Position numbers and translations under genes: made by a program | Shown: piece by piece, positions 23,868 through 34,773 of the stretch | Numbering within the stretch: position 1 is the stretch's first letter | How the letters are laid out: each line of letters begins with the position of its first letter | Notes under the pieces: model-generated | Databases searched by the model: none | What the model saw: the letters and a program-made list of their open reading frames with translations, nothing else | What the model was told of the DNA's origin: nothing | Source of the DNA: Carposina sasakii | Taxonomy: Eukaryota > Arthropoda > Insecta > Lepidoptera > Carposinidae | Assembly (NCBI GenBank): GCA_014607495.2 | Contig: CP053148.1 | Span: 10,292,001 to 10,356,000, forward strand | Length of the DNA: 64,000 nucleotides | Reading direction: 5' to 3'

Positions 23868-24094
23868 ACTTTTTCGTCCACTCTAATCCACTGCTATAAA
23901 ACTCACTGGGGACTGGATTAGAGTGGAAAATCTAGTCCACTATAATCCATTGGTCAAATTCATTGATGGATTAGATTCCGCTTCTGAGTACACTCTAATC
24001 TATTTCCATTAATTGACTGATCGGTGAAACCTGATTATACTCGTAGGATACAAAAATAATAATTTTATTGGAGTAGCCTCTGATCATTATTATT

Positions 24095-24332
24095 ATTATT
24101 ATATTCACACACTACACAACACATTAACCTAGTCCCACATTAAGATCCTTAAGGTCTTGTGTCGTGGGTACTAAGCAACGGTATATAAATACATAGATAA
24201 GTATAGAAACATCCATGACTCGGAAACAAACATCAATATTCATCATATCAATGTTTGCACCTACCGGGATTCGAACCCAGGACCTATGGCGTCGCAGGCA
24301 GGGTCACTACCTACTAGACCAAGCGGCCGTCC
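24095..24332 (-). mobile_element. tRNA-derived SINE
   Basis: On the minus strand the head begins about 24330 with GGCCGCTTGGTCTAGTAGGT, an A-box-like segment. TGGGTTCGAATCCC at 24279-24266 is a textbook B box. A body of about 200 bp ends in (AATAAT)n at about 24095. The two boxes form an internal RNA polymerase III promoter. Length, boxes and tail fit a SINE moved by a partner LINE. It is not a functional tRNA because the acceptor stem does not pair. Confidence 0.85.
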
Positions 24333-24543
24333 AGGTGATTATATTCGCAGGTTATGGACACTAATGAGTTGCCAATGATCATACATACATACATAAAATC
24401 ACACCTGTTCCGACTCGAAGGACTATATGTTTATTGAATATTTAAACGATGAAATGAATAGAAATTGATATCAATGGAAGAATCTCGTTTAATTAACAAA
24501 TTGAGTTAAAAAACGAAAGACTAAAAGAAAGCATGCTATAAAT

Positions 24544-24857
24544 CAGGGGTGGCCAACTTGGTTAGACCCAAGATCTACTGTTCACTGACGGCACCCTGTG
24601 CGATCTACCAATTACAAACTTAAAAATGAAACAGCATAATTCAGTACCTACACAAATAGGTGAGGATTTTTTTCAATTTCTTTATTAATATTTTTATAGT
24701 ATTTTTTTTATTAAAAAAAAACCTTTAAATAAATTCACAACACAGCGCGCAGTGGTTGCGCAGTCTGTTCCACGTATTTTTTTTGCTTTGCCACGATCGA
24801 TTGTACTAATATACGCGATCGACCAGTCGATCGCGATCGACCGGTTGGCCACCCATG
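24544..24857. mobile_element. hAT-type MITE, 314 bp, with 8-bp target duplication
   Basis: CTATAAAT occurs at 24536-24543 and again at 24858-24865, directly flanking CAGGGGTGGCCAAC and GTTGGCCACCCATG termini (inverted, one mismatch). Eight-base duplication and CA-G-G ends are hAT hallmarks. The interior has CGATCGACCAGTCGATCGCG, a local palindrome. Non-coding. Confidence 0.9.
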
Positions 24858-25329
24858 CTATAAATCAATTATTAATAAAAATCTAAATTTTTAATACAAT
24901 TAATATACAATAAACGTACTTTTAACCCTAGTATTTTAATGAAATGATTATTCATTTGCTCAAATAATGGATCAATAAAGTTTATATCAGATACATGTTT
25001 CAACAATCTTACAAAATTTGTAATTACAATATTATAACTTGGTTTTTATGTTTGCCTAGTATTACAGTATCCTTCTAACTATTTTAACTTAAAACTTAAC
25101 GAAAAAAAAACTTATAGCCTTGACTTAACGAAAATAAATAACCCTTTAAAGGTATTGAAGATGACCTAGTAAATTAATTTTAACTGTTCCAGAAGTTATC
25201 TGTAAAGCGGTTGCATATTCTTCTCTTAGTATGGTAGTTGAGTAGGTACAATTTCCTGGATTACAATGTAGGAACTTAAAATCGGAATCAAATCTATTAA
25301 TAGATGCTATAGAACTGTTGAAGTATCAT

Positions 25330-25470
25330 ATTAGTGTTTAGTATCCCATCAGTACTATATAGTACTGTATAGTATATGTTGTGTAGTATAGATAGAGTAT
25401 ACTGTATAGTATAGTGTATATTGTATAGTACAGTAGTGTATACTGTATAGTATATTAGAGAGCATGGTGA
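25330..25470. repeat. TATAGTA low-complexity tract
   Basis: Irregular repeats of ACTGTATAGTATA. Apparent Tyr/Ile-rich reading frames here are repeat translations. Confidence 0.7.
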
Positions 25471-25680
25471 ACATCCCATCAGTTCTATAGAACTACAGCT
25501 ATGGGGTTCTACTGGGATGCACTCTCGGAAACAAATCCATTGATGAATGTTAGTGTACTCAGAAGCGGAATCTAATCCATTAATGAATTTGACCAATGGA
25601 TTATAGTGGGATAGATGTTCCACTCTAATCCAGTCCCCAGTGAGTTTTATAGCAGTGGATTAGAGTGGACGAAAAAGTAC

Positions 25681-26195
25681 ACATAACCACGTGCATCATT
25701 TACAGCAATTTTTGTTATGTGACCATTTATAAACGCAATGACTAATATACTCGTAGCTGTCGAACAAAAGTTCTTTAACAAGCACACAAATTACTCAAAC
25801 GTGATGTCATAATACAGTAGCCGTTTGTATGAAGCGTTTTTTGGCAAGTCAAAAATAGTGAGTTATATCTCGGAAAGTTTTCACGCTAGCGAAGTTTTTC
25901 TTACGCAATTTTTCTTTTATTTTATGATCTTTTGATATAATTACAAATAAAATAACTGTCATCATCCCCATTTGCACAGAAAGCAAACATTGCGGGTAAT
26001 AGCATTTCCTACGAGTAATAACTGTCATATCTACCTTCTTGTTCAGCATTTCAGTATTTGCCTGCCACACCACAAGCTGTATGTTTAAGTTACCTTTGCA
26101 TGACAATCGCGATCGATACACTGTAAACAAAAAAGTAGTAAATACTTTTGTATTTATGCAACAAATGATATGCCTATTTTGTTAGTGGTTTAAAA
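25681..26195. other. Gene-free stretch
   Basis: No feature that I can support. Confidence 0.45.
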
Positions 26196-27830
26196 CTGTC
26201 GTCGTAGTCGTCAGTCTATCGCAGTCCACTGCTGGACGTAGGCCTCCACCAAAGCACACCACACGGCCCGTTTTTGCCATCAAGTCACTGCCAGCCATAA
26301 GTCATCGGTCCATCTGGCTGGACGGCTTCCTACGCTACGCTTGCCGTGGCGCGGTCTCCATTCGAGGACCCGCTTACTCCATCGTCCATCGGTTCTACGA
26401 CAGATGTGATCCGCCCACTGCCACTTCTACTACATTTCGAGACTACGTCTGTCACCTTGGTCTTCTGCCGGATAATCTCATTTCGGACTTTGCCAATTAG
26501 CGATCATTGACCTTTCCATAGCTCTCTGAGTGACATGCAATCAGTGGGCTAGCCCCACCGTCAGGTTCCACGTCTCGGCTTTATAGGGCATGGCTGGTAG
26601 AACGCACTGATCGAACACCTTGGTCTTGAAGCATTGTGGTAAGGATGAATCAATGATATGACGCAAATCCCCAAACGCTGCCCACCCAAGCTGCACTCTT
26701 CTGGTGATTTCCACCTCGAAGTTGTCTTTGCCCAATTGCAACATTTGCCCAAGATATAAATCCTTCGGGACGACTTCTAGGGCTACCACCTTCGATGGAA
26801 ACTGGCTCAGGGATGATGTGCCGATTGTACGAGTAAATTATCTTGTTCAGGTTCATCCCGAGTCCCACAGGCCTCGAGACAGCATTGCGACTAGACAACA
26901 TTTAGCATGTCTTGCAACGATTCAGCCATTAAGATAATATGGTCGGAGATGCGTAAGATATTCACTATTGACGTTGACGCCTAGTCCATCCCACTGTAGC
27001 GTCTTGAAGACGTCCTCCATCGCGTTGGTGAAGAGTTTCGGGGATATGACATCCCCCTGACTCACACATCAGAGTATTTGGATCGGTCTTGTTTGGTAGT
27101 TTTGGACTTGAATGGACATCGTTGCCATTTGGTAGATATTTCTCAGAATTTCCACATATCGCCAGTCGATATTTTGGCATCGCTGCAATGATTCCAAAAC
27201 GGCCCAGGTTTCGATGGAGTCGAAGGCTTTCTCGTAGTCCACAAAGGCCATACACAGCGATTGGTCAGCAACCGGTCACTAAACGTCGAAAGACGACTAC
27301 GTTCCTGGTTCAAAGAACCCTATTTTGTAATCTATGAGTGTGGGGCAGACTTTTAAATCTAGCTAGTAGGATAATACCAAATGTCATTTTTGACAGCGAT
27401 TATCTAGCGATTGCGACCGGTTGCGTGTTAGATAATCAGCCTGCCGGTAGTTGGAAGGCGTCAAATCTTAACGCCAGACGATTCGTGAGGACTCTCGAGA
27501 ACAGCTTGTAGACGTGGCTTAGAAGTGTGATCGGCCTATAGTTTTTAAGGAGCGTTATGTCCCCCTTCTTGCAAAACAATGCAATACACCTCTGTTCCAC
27601 GCCTTTGGAGTAGTCCCATTGGCCAGTACGCAGTTAAATAACATTTCGAACTCTTCAAGGACTGGTTTTCCCCCAGCCTTAAGGAGCTCAGAGGCCAGTC
27701 CGTCTTCTCCGGGAACCTTCCCATTCTAGCTGTCTGAGAGCCGCCCCGATTTCGTCTATATCTACGTCGGGAGATCCTCCGTAAAGTGGCGGGAGAGTGG
27801 AACTCTGGGGTCGCTCGCATCGGGTGGGGG
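26196..27830 (-). pseudogene. Old RTE-clade LINE, second subfamily
   Basis: The 3' end at 26196 carries a CGACTACGACGAC tail on the minus strand and the CAGTCCACTGCTGGACGTAG/GCCTCC signature. Homology to the ORF at 3-2672 runs leftwards: RRVQLGWAAFGDLR and KTKVFDQCVLPAMPYKAETW (26560-26740), MAFVDYEKAFDSIETWAVL (27250-27195), then the upstream thumb-side region to about 27830. Stops and frameshifts are frequent, and FADD-region coding is disrupted. About 175 bp of foreign sequence (27263-27437) replaces the segment before the AFVDYEKAF motif; its ends carry a short inverted repeat, GCAACCGGTCAC / GCGACCGGTTGC, so it may be a small MITE insertion. Confidence 0.8.
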
Positions 27831-28419
27831 CTTCGGTTTAAAACTGTAGCTATAAACTTTAAAACTTAATAGAATGGAGCACTATAGGGGGGAGCCTCAT
27901 GGTTGATGGACGGTCATCCTTTGTGTGCACTTCGAATTCTATGTTAAAAATCAACAAACAGTCGTAGTCTGTGCGGTCCATCCAGTGCGGTCGAGTTACA
28001 AATTGCCAAACCCTGTATGATCCAATTTAATGTTAAGGGCGTTTAGGTGCGGTTTTCCATAATTTAACAATGGTGGTCAATTATTTTGCCTATTGGACCA
28101 ATCACCAACCAAACATCGCGCCTAAACATCGTTGACACGATGCGAGCTTATCGCCTGAGAGAGTGCTTGAGTTCCTTGGTCAACTCTTCAGACATGCACG
28201 TTAAGAGGTACTATCTCTGTTACCCACACACCTGAAGTACCTTTATTTTCTAACTTGTGACCTTATGCGACCTACGAGTATCGCGAACTTAAGTTAATTA
28301 AAGATATTATGTATGATGAAGTAAGTATACTCACTTGTGAATAACAATTTTTTCCTCTACACTGTGGTAATGATAGGTGAGATTAATTATATTTAATTTA
28401 ATATTACGTATTATGTTAA
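27831..28419. other. Gene-free stretch
   Basis: GTTTAGGTGCG at about 28033 and CGCGCCTAAAC at about 28114 are inverted and could bound a ~90-bp MITE. Nothing else is supported. Confidence 0.35.
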
Positions 28420-29700
28420 GGGGTTATATACAGTTAGAATTTTCAAAAAATCGATTTTTTATATTTTATTTTCTTAATGTACATATATTTAAGAATACAC
28501 ACAGAAAATTTCATATCGTTCCGGTGAATATTTTCAAAGTTACAAGCAAATTTGAAAAGGCGTTTCAGAGTGCTTGGAAGTACAAGGTCGGAGCGGCAGC
28601 GCCAGAATCATGGTGCGACTGGCAGAAGGCTGCAGCTGCCAATCAATTATCCACTTTCGAACATGATTATGAGCCATTACCAAAAGATGTTGCTGAGGCT
28701 ATACATCCGATTTTCACAGATCTCAGCAGTGAGAATTTATTGGAGAGATGTGTAGGTGGTTTTAACCAAAACAACAACGAGAGCTACAATCAACTGATTT
28801 GGAAAATCTCTCCCAAAATTGTTCCAGCCGGTTCGAAAACTGTGGAAATTGCTGCATACATAGCTGCTGGCATATTTAATGAAGGAATGGCATCACTATT
28901 GTATTATATGAATGCAATAGGTATTACACTTGGGCCCAATGCGCATTCATATGCCGAAAAAGAAGATGAGAAGCGCGTGAGCATTTCCGATCTCAGAGCG
29001 CGTGAGAGCACCCGAGATGGAAGAATGGCTCGCAGACAACATCAGCTTGAGTTATTAGAAGCTGCTGAATCGGCGGAGGGTGTATTATATGGTCCTGGAA
29101 TAGACAACTCCATGTAAGTAAAAAAAAATTATCCCATGTAAAGTGCATTCCAAACTTTAAACGCGTTTTTCTCAAAATGGTGTTTTCAAAGTCGGTGACC
29201 AACATTACTCGAAAACGGCTAAACCGATTAGTCTCAAATTTTAATACGACCTTCTTAAATATATTTTTTAGTAATTAATCGAAGATTTTTTCTCTCCGAT
29301 ATTTTTTTTTTTATAAACTATTTAAGGCCGAAATTTCGGTGAAGAATCGATTTTTTTTTGAGAAACCGCCATTTTGTAAAAAAAAAATTATTTGGCTTAT
29401 TCCTTCGATTAATTACTAGATTTAACATTATTTTAACGAAATCTGTTTGGTTTTTTAATTTCAGATGATCCAGTTCCGAGATATAGTGGTCACCGCAAAA
29501 CGTCTTTTTTGAGAGGAGCTCCTGGAGATCAGCTGTAGCTCTTTTTCAAATAAATATTTTTACTAGTACTAAGTCTTAAAATACAGTTAAAATATACCAT
29601 AATATGTCTATAAATTTTTGGATCAATAAATTTAAAAGTTTTCTCAGAAAAAATTCTGGAAAATTCACTTTTTTTCGGCCGTCTAACTGTATATAACCCC
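28420..29700 (+). mobile_element. TTAA-flanked Kolobok/Mutator-like element, internally shortened
   Basis: TTAA at 28416-28419 and 29701-29704 flanks inverted ends GGGGTTATATACAGTTAGA and TCTAACTGTATATAACCCC. A TTAA target duplication with GGGG-starting TIRs is expected of Kolobok-type elements. The 1,281-bp body keeps only the C-terminal part of a transposase, so it is a deletion derivative. Confidence 0.75.
28540..29468 (+). pseudogene. C-terminal part of a Mutator/Kolobok-like transposase
   Basis: The frame FEKAFQSAWKYKVGAAAPES through HDYEPLPKDVAEAIHPIFTD, NLLERCVGGFNQNNNESYNQ, IAAYIAAGIFNEG and LGPNAHSYAEKEDEKR to LYGPGIDNS matches the C-terminal half of insect proteins annotated with a Mutator-like transposase domain. 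Sequence in frame upstream of about 28540 is low-complexity and not homologous, so the N-terminal catalytic part was lost by internal deletion. A donor (CCAT/gtaagt at 29114) and acceptor (tttcag, ending 29464) would splice to a two-codon exon ending in TGA at 29466-29468. Read through instead, it stops at 29117. Not expected to be active. Confidence 0.7.
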
Positions 29701-30194
29701 TTAATGCTCAAGGAAAGTCAAACTTAGGCTGGCTTTGTAACCTAAACGGGAACTAATTATTTGAGCTGTTATTTAAATATTTGAGAAGTTATTATGATCA
29801 GAAAAATATATGGGCAGTTATTTATTTTATCGAATGTTTAAATAATACTTACCGAAGCGCGAGATAAGCTTTCTTTGGACTAGAAAGATAAATTATAATT
29901 AATAAAATACCTACTTACCAACTAAGACCATTATTTTCGTATAAAAATATTTTCCCGGGATAAAAAGTATACCCGTCCTCAGGACCAAAACTATCTGTGC
30001 AATTTTTAAAACAAATCGGTACAGCCATTTTTGAGTTCTTGAATCGTTATTAATAGTATATCTAACAAGACTTTCTTTTATGTGTTTACAGGGTGAAAGT
30101 GACATCCAGGCAAATATTGATATGCCGCATTTAGACCATGATTCTGAGGCGAAACCACCGAAAATTTTCGCAGGAAATTTCCATAATATTCCTA
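29701..30194. other. Gene-free stretch
   Basis: Contains TTTTCCCGGGATAAAAAGTA (29951) and AAATCGGTACAGCCATTTTT (30010), pieces of the 5345-type interspersed repeat, and the small dispersed repeat at 30097. Confidence 0.45.
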
Positions 30195-30600
30195 CATTTT
30201 AACCAACTTCAAAAAAGAGAGGTTATCAATTCGTCTGTATGTTTTTTTATGTGTGTTACCTCAGAATTCCGTCATTTATAAACCGATTTCATTTTTTTTA
30301 AAGTTGGTCATGGTATGCTTCCCAGTTGGTTCCATATTCACCACATCAGGATCTGATGATGGGATCTTTGGAGAAATCGAGGGCAATCCTCAAATATTGT
30401 AGGCATTTGTAGTACTTTTACTGAGCGTTTTGATCACCTTTATTTATAAAACATAACATATGATGATGGAATCTCTAAGGAATCTAGGGATATCCTCAAA
30501 TATTATAGGCACGAATAGTCGGTTTTTAAATTTTTTTATAGAGAATTTTGGTCAGATACACATAATAAAGGAAACGAGGGTTTGATGATGGAGCCGCCGA
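30195..30600 (+). repeat. Interspersed repeat (AACCAACTTCAAAAAAG head)
   Basis: AGAGAGGTTATCAATTCGTC, TTTATAAACCGATTTCA and a duplicated AAATCGAGGGCAATCCTCAA / AATCTAGGGATATCCTCAAA region. The same type of sequence is seen at 13400-13570. Non-coding. Confidence 0.5.
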
Positions 30601-30635
30601 AAAACAGATAGTGGAACATTTTAGTAAGAAAATCC

Positions 30636-30697
30636 CCCTATGGCAGGGGGAGGCCTACGTCCAGTAGTGGACTGCAATAGGCTTGTGAAGATGAAGA
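30636..30697 (+). mobile_element. RTE 3' terminal scrap
   Basis: GGCAGGGGGAGGCCTACGTC, CAGTAGTGGACTGCAATAGG and CTTGTGAAGATGAAGAT match the last codons and tail of the RTE subfamily also found at 26196 and 32430. Confidence 0.75.
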
Positions 30698-30716
30698 TAA
30701 TTGTGTTAAGTCGGGA

Positions 30717-30757
30717 ATTATATGTTGCATTAAGCCGTGTCCGAAGTAAGATGGTTA
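30717..30757 (+). pseudogene. Helitron/PIF1-like helicase motif VI scrap, plus strand
   Basis: Encodes LYVALSRVRSKM, the conserved motif VI of PIF1/Helitron-type superfamily 1 helicases. Too short for further assignment; a longer fragment lies nearby in the opposite orientation. Confidence 0.45.
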
Positions 30758-30883
30758 TAGAGGAAGAGGTAGACATGAGAATAACGAGATGACGGATAAT
30801 AGGGATGAATGAAAGAAGAGTACCTACATATTGCACCGACCCCAAATGATTGGGAACAGGGCAGGAAGAAGGAGTGTAATTAT

Positions 30884-31107
30884 ATGTGGCTTATATTGTC
30901 AGACGTCAAATTTCGAAGCCTAGTCATTTCTCTCAGTGCCCTTTCGTCATATGGCCGATTCAATAATTTGCTGGCATCTAAATCTAAAAATACTATGCCT
31001 TTTAAACTTCGTACACGGCTTAACGCAACATATTTATTTATTAAAGGAGATTGGGAAACCAATGTTTGGGGTCTGGACCCACCCCTCAATAGTAACATAT
31101 GATATAC
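30884..31107 (-). pseudogene. Helitron/PIF1-like helicase C-terminal fragment
   Basis: The minus-strand frame encodes KYVALSRVRSLKGIVFLDLD followed by ASKLLNRPYDERALREMTRL. The YVALSRVRS block is helicase motif VI, and the following LDASKL...ALREMTRLR tail is characteristic of the helicase half of Helitron Rep/helicase proteins and related PIF1 enzymes. Sequence upstream of the motif (LRGGSRPQTLVSQSPLINK) is not helicase-like, so only the last ~60 residues survive. In intact Helitrons this domain unwinds DNA for rolling-circle transposition. Confidence 0.6.
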
Positions 31108-31408
31108 CATTGGATAGGGCTTTTTAAGCGGAACATTATTATTGAACTATAGTCAAATGTTAGTACTTTCGGAGATACGACGTCTTAAAGTCGTCTTATT
31201 TCACTTTAAAACAAGATTTATTATTAGTCCTGCACATCAAGAGCAATTACATAATTTTAAAAACCCGACGGCGCCACAAATGTCTCCCAACTCCTAGATA
31301 CCAAATCAAAAATATTATGTGAGCGCACCTTCCTACAGTTCGCCATCCAGTCAAGGAAGTGCAATAATATTGTGTTATCGCATTTCTTCCAACTTGTTTC
31401 GATCAATT
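31108..31408. other. Gene-free stretch
   Basis: No feature that I can support. Confidence 0.4.
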
Positions 31409-32346
31409 AATTCATATATAGCAATAATATGTTCTTGCTTTTACGTGGCGTGAATGTATCCTTCCACGCAGCATCCACACATTTTCTGCGGTTATATTAT
31501 ATTCTATGCAACATTTTTTTTCTCAATATGCAACTTGACGAACAAATAATGGCAAGAGCCACGTTGCAATAAAATAAAATTGCGACTATAATTAAAGATC
31601 TAAGCTATCCTATCTCTCAAGTTGGACCAGACTGCTCACGGTGTGCCAATTTAATTAAAAATCGGTTAAGTAGTTTAGGAGTCCATCGCGGACAAACATC
31701 GTGACAGGAGATTTATATATATTAAGATTAATTCATATATAGCAATAATATGTTCTTGCTTTTACGTGGCGTGAATGTATCCTTCCACGCAGCATCCACA
31801 CATTTTCTGCGGTTATATTATATTCTATGCAACATTTTTTTTCTCAATATGCAACTTGACGAACAAATAATTTGCAATAAAATAAAATTGCGACTATAAT
31901 TAAAGATCTAAGCTATCCTATCTCTCAAGTTGGACCAGACTGCTCACGGTGTGCCAATTTAATTAAAAATCGGTTAAGTAGTTTAGGAGTCCATCGCGGA
32001 CAAACATCGTGACAGGAGATTTATATATATTAAGATTAATTCATATATAGCAATAATATGTTCTTGCTTTTACGTGGCGTGAATGTATCCTTCCACGCAG
32101 CATCCACACATTTTCTGCGGTTATATTATATTCTATGCAACATTTTTTTTCTCAATATGCAACTTGACGAACAAATAATTTGCAATAAAATAAAATTGCG
32201 ACTATAATTAAAGATCTAAGCTATCCTATCTCTCAAGTTGGACCAGACTGCTCACGGTGTGCCAATTTAATTAAAAATCGGTTAAGTAGTTTAGGAGTCC
32301 ATCGCGGACAAACATCGTGACAGGAAATTTATATATATTAAGATTA
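31409..32346 (+). repeat. Tandem triplication, 308-321-bp unit
   Basis: TTCATATATAGCAATAATAT recurs at 31411, 31732 and 32040. Units 2 and 3 (308 bp) are almost identical; unit 1 has an extra 13 bases (GGCAAGAGCCACG). Each unit ends ATCGCGGACAAACATCGTGA and ATATATTAAGATTA. A partial run-out of ATATATTAAGAT follows to about 32372. The unit looks like an interspersed repeat amplified in tandem. Confidence 0.9.
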
Positions 32347-32429
32347 AGATATTAAGATATATATATTAAGATAACCCGCGTCTACACGCAACACAGTTAT
32401 ATGATGGTGTTCCATTTTCCACAAAACTA

Positions 32430-33027
32430 ATCGAAATGCAGTTCGTCGTCGCGGTCGTCAGCCTATTGCAGTTCACTGCTGGACGAAGGCCTCCCTCTGA
32501 GCACGTCACACGGCTCGTCGATCTCTCGTTTTTGCTATCCAGTCATTACCAGCCGTTCTCTTTGTGTCATCGGTCCATCTGGCCGGAGGGCGTCCAACGC
32601 CACGCTTGCCGAGGCGTGGTCTCCATTCGAGAAACCGCTTACTCCACCGTCCATCGGTTCTACGACAGATATAGCCCGCCCACTGCCACTTCAGTCTGCT
32701 TCATTTCGAGACTACGTCTGTCACTTTGGTCTTCTGCCGGATAATATCCTTTCGGATTTTGTCCATTAAACCAATAGCTCTCTGAGTGATATGCAATTGG
32801 TGGGCCAGCCTATCGGCTCAGGGATGATGTGTCGATTGAACATTACCTTGGTCTTGTCCAGGTTCATCCCGAGTCCTACGCGCCTCGAGGCAGCATTGCG
32901 ACTAGACAGCATTTTTTGCAGGTTCTGCAGCGATTCAGCTGTCATGTCTATATCGTCGGCAAAACGGAGATGCGTGAAATATTCACCATTGACGTTGATG
33001 CCTAGTCCACCCCACGGTAGCGTGCTT
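32430..33027 (-). pseudogene. RTE LINE fragment with internal deletion
   Basis: The minus-strand 3' end (GACGACCGCGACGACG tail, CAGTGAACTGCAATAGGCTG) is followed directly by the region encoding the FADD-side palm (33027-32810: matches FTHLRFADDIDMTAESLQNL-type sequence). The interval present at 26560-26810 of the related copy is missing, so about 250 bp were deleted at about 32810. Same subfamily as 26196-27830. Confidence 0.75.
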
Positions 33028-33672
33028 ATAAAAGCTTATAAAAATATGTGAAATAGCGCAAAATCTAAAGTTTTAAAAAAATTCAAAAAAAAGTTATGTG
33101 AGTAACAGGGTTTAAGGTCAGACTAGTTAGATTATGATTAATCCTATGAATTGTTTAAAATTAAAAAGGTACTCATTAATCCTATGAATTGTTTAAAAAT
33201 TAAAAAGGTACTCACAAATGAATTGCATACGGTACCTACACACTTTAAATAAAATTGAAACACAAGTTAAATCCAGAATAGTAGGTAGGTACCTATGCTA
33301 TAGGATAGATAGACAGAACCCTGAAAATGGGGCTATAATATAATTAAAAAATACATTAAATTTTATTTGCTTACGTTAGAATCACTATGAACGCCAATTA
33401 CCTAAAACAATTTTTTTATTAGTAAGTAAATCGTAATAGCTATTTGTGCGCAGATGGCTCGCGCGGGCAGCCCTTTACGCATCCTCCGGGTATCACATAC
33501 AAAATTATTAAGTATAAAATTAAAACCCTCGGTCAGAACTATTTTCACATGATAAATAAGTTGTGTAGGATCAAAGAAGAACGAAGATCAAAGAAGTTGA
33601 AATTTTACACATGGATAACGTTTGTAAATCGCAGATAGCCACTGTAGTAGGTATACTTATCTTTATGAATAT
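33028..33672. other. Gene-free stretch with a 38/39-bp tandem duplication
   Basis: ATTAATCCTATGAATTGTTT plus AAAATTAAAAAGGTACTC occurs twice head to tail at about 33139-33217. Otherwise spacer. Confidence 0.6.
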
Positions 33673-33825
33673 CAGGATGGCGGGTGTACTTCTCAGATTG
33701 GCCTTAATATACATATTGCAGTTATTTGGTACCTTCAGTGTACCTTTACGTACCTCTCCTGAAAATCTGTGTACCTACGTGCGTACAATGATATTTGGAA
33801 TATTAGGTACACCCGCCATCCTGAC
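33673..33825. mobile_element. MITE, 153 bp, 18-bp perfect TIRs
   Basis: TCAGGATGGCGGGTGTAC at the left and GTACACCCGCCATCCTGA at the right are exact reverse complements. The interior is rich in GTACCT. Apparent frames across it are not coding. Confidence 0.75.
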
Positions 33826-33930
33826 GTCAGAACCGCGGGTGTACTATTAAACAGTGTACCAAGTTATATATTTGGTTAAGTACATTCTTGTGTACCTCAT
33901 TAAATAGGTATTAAACAAATAAAATATGAT

Positions 33931-34207
33931 TGTTTTGCATTACAACAGAACAGTATTATATATTGGAGAAAACACAGCAATGATATGAAGAAGCAGTCCC
34001 TATGATTCCATGAGAGTACAAGAATTTCCATTCGTATCGATTCTCGCTCATACTTACATCCCTATTTCTAACACCAGAGGGCGCATCACTATCTTACCGC
34101 CAATTTATCTGTCAAGTGTCGTTGCAATCTTCACCATCAGCAAGCACCTGGCTTCATTGCTGTGTTTTCTCCAACATATAATACCTGTTTTGTTGTAATG
34201 CAAAACA
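33931..34207. mobile_element. MITE, ~277 bp, ~55-bp arms
   Basis: TGTTTTGCATTACAACAGAA, then GGAGAAAACACAGCAATGAT, mirrored by TTGCTGTGTTTTCTCCAACA and GTTGTAATGCAAAACA. A third partial arm (GAAAACACAGCAATGATATG) follows at 34227, suggesting tandem or failed excision products. Confidence 0.75.
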
Positions 34208-34639
34208 GTCATATTATATGTCTTCGAAAACACAGCAATGATATGAAGATCTGTTTGTTATCTGCTGGTGATTAGAAATAGCCAAGTATATAGATAGATA
34301 CATACACAAGAATGCAATGTGAAACAAAACTTGATTCTAATATTTATCAAGTTTTAATACTGAAAATAATAAAGTTAAAAAAAATTTAAATATATTTTAA
34401 ATATATATATTTTAAAATTATAAATGTCAACTTAACTCTTTTTTTTGGTTAATAAAATTAACATAACATACTATGTATTAAAAAATATGTGAACAAAGAA
34501 GCAGTTCCACTGCTTAAATCAACAAAATACTAGATTAATTAGAAATCTTAAAATAATATAACTTCTTAGTAAATCGCTATCATAAATCTACAACTTTTGG
34601 TTATAGCATTCTAAAGTGAACTCTATTCTGTATACGTCA
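34208..34639. other. Gene-free stretch
   Basis: Very A+T-rich spacer before the LINE 5' region. Confidence 0.5.
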
Positions 34640-34773
34640 AGTGTCAACAAGTTACTTTCTCAAAAATCTAGCCTAAATAATTCGTCTCGCTTGTTTAGTG
34701 CTGTGTCTCTTTTACGCATAGTGCTAAGTGCTGAGTGCAGTGTCATTAAACCGTGACATTGCAGATCCAAACT

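Larger units (their letters stand above)
23868..25680. mobile_element. Fold-back pair with ~125-bp arms
   Basis: About 23868-23996 (TTTTTCGTCCACTCTAATCC, CTGGGGACTGGATTAGAGTG, GATTAGATTCCGCTTCTGAG) is mirrored at about 25552-25680. Each arm is itself built of TAATCCA/TGGATTA repeats. The 1.55-kb interval contains a SINE, a hAT MITE and an A+T repeat, so either one large element collected insertions or two copies landed in opposite orientation. Confidence 0.65.

Noticed and set aside
24266..24332. tRNA gene with GGTTCGAATCCC
   Set aside because: The A and B boxes belong to a SINE head; the acceptor and anticodon stems do not pair and a body plus (AATAAT)n tail follows.
25297..25623. 108-codon minus-strand frame rich in Tyr, Ile and Thr
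   Set aside because: It is a translation of TATAGTA low-complexity sequence and part of the fold-back arm.
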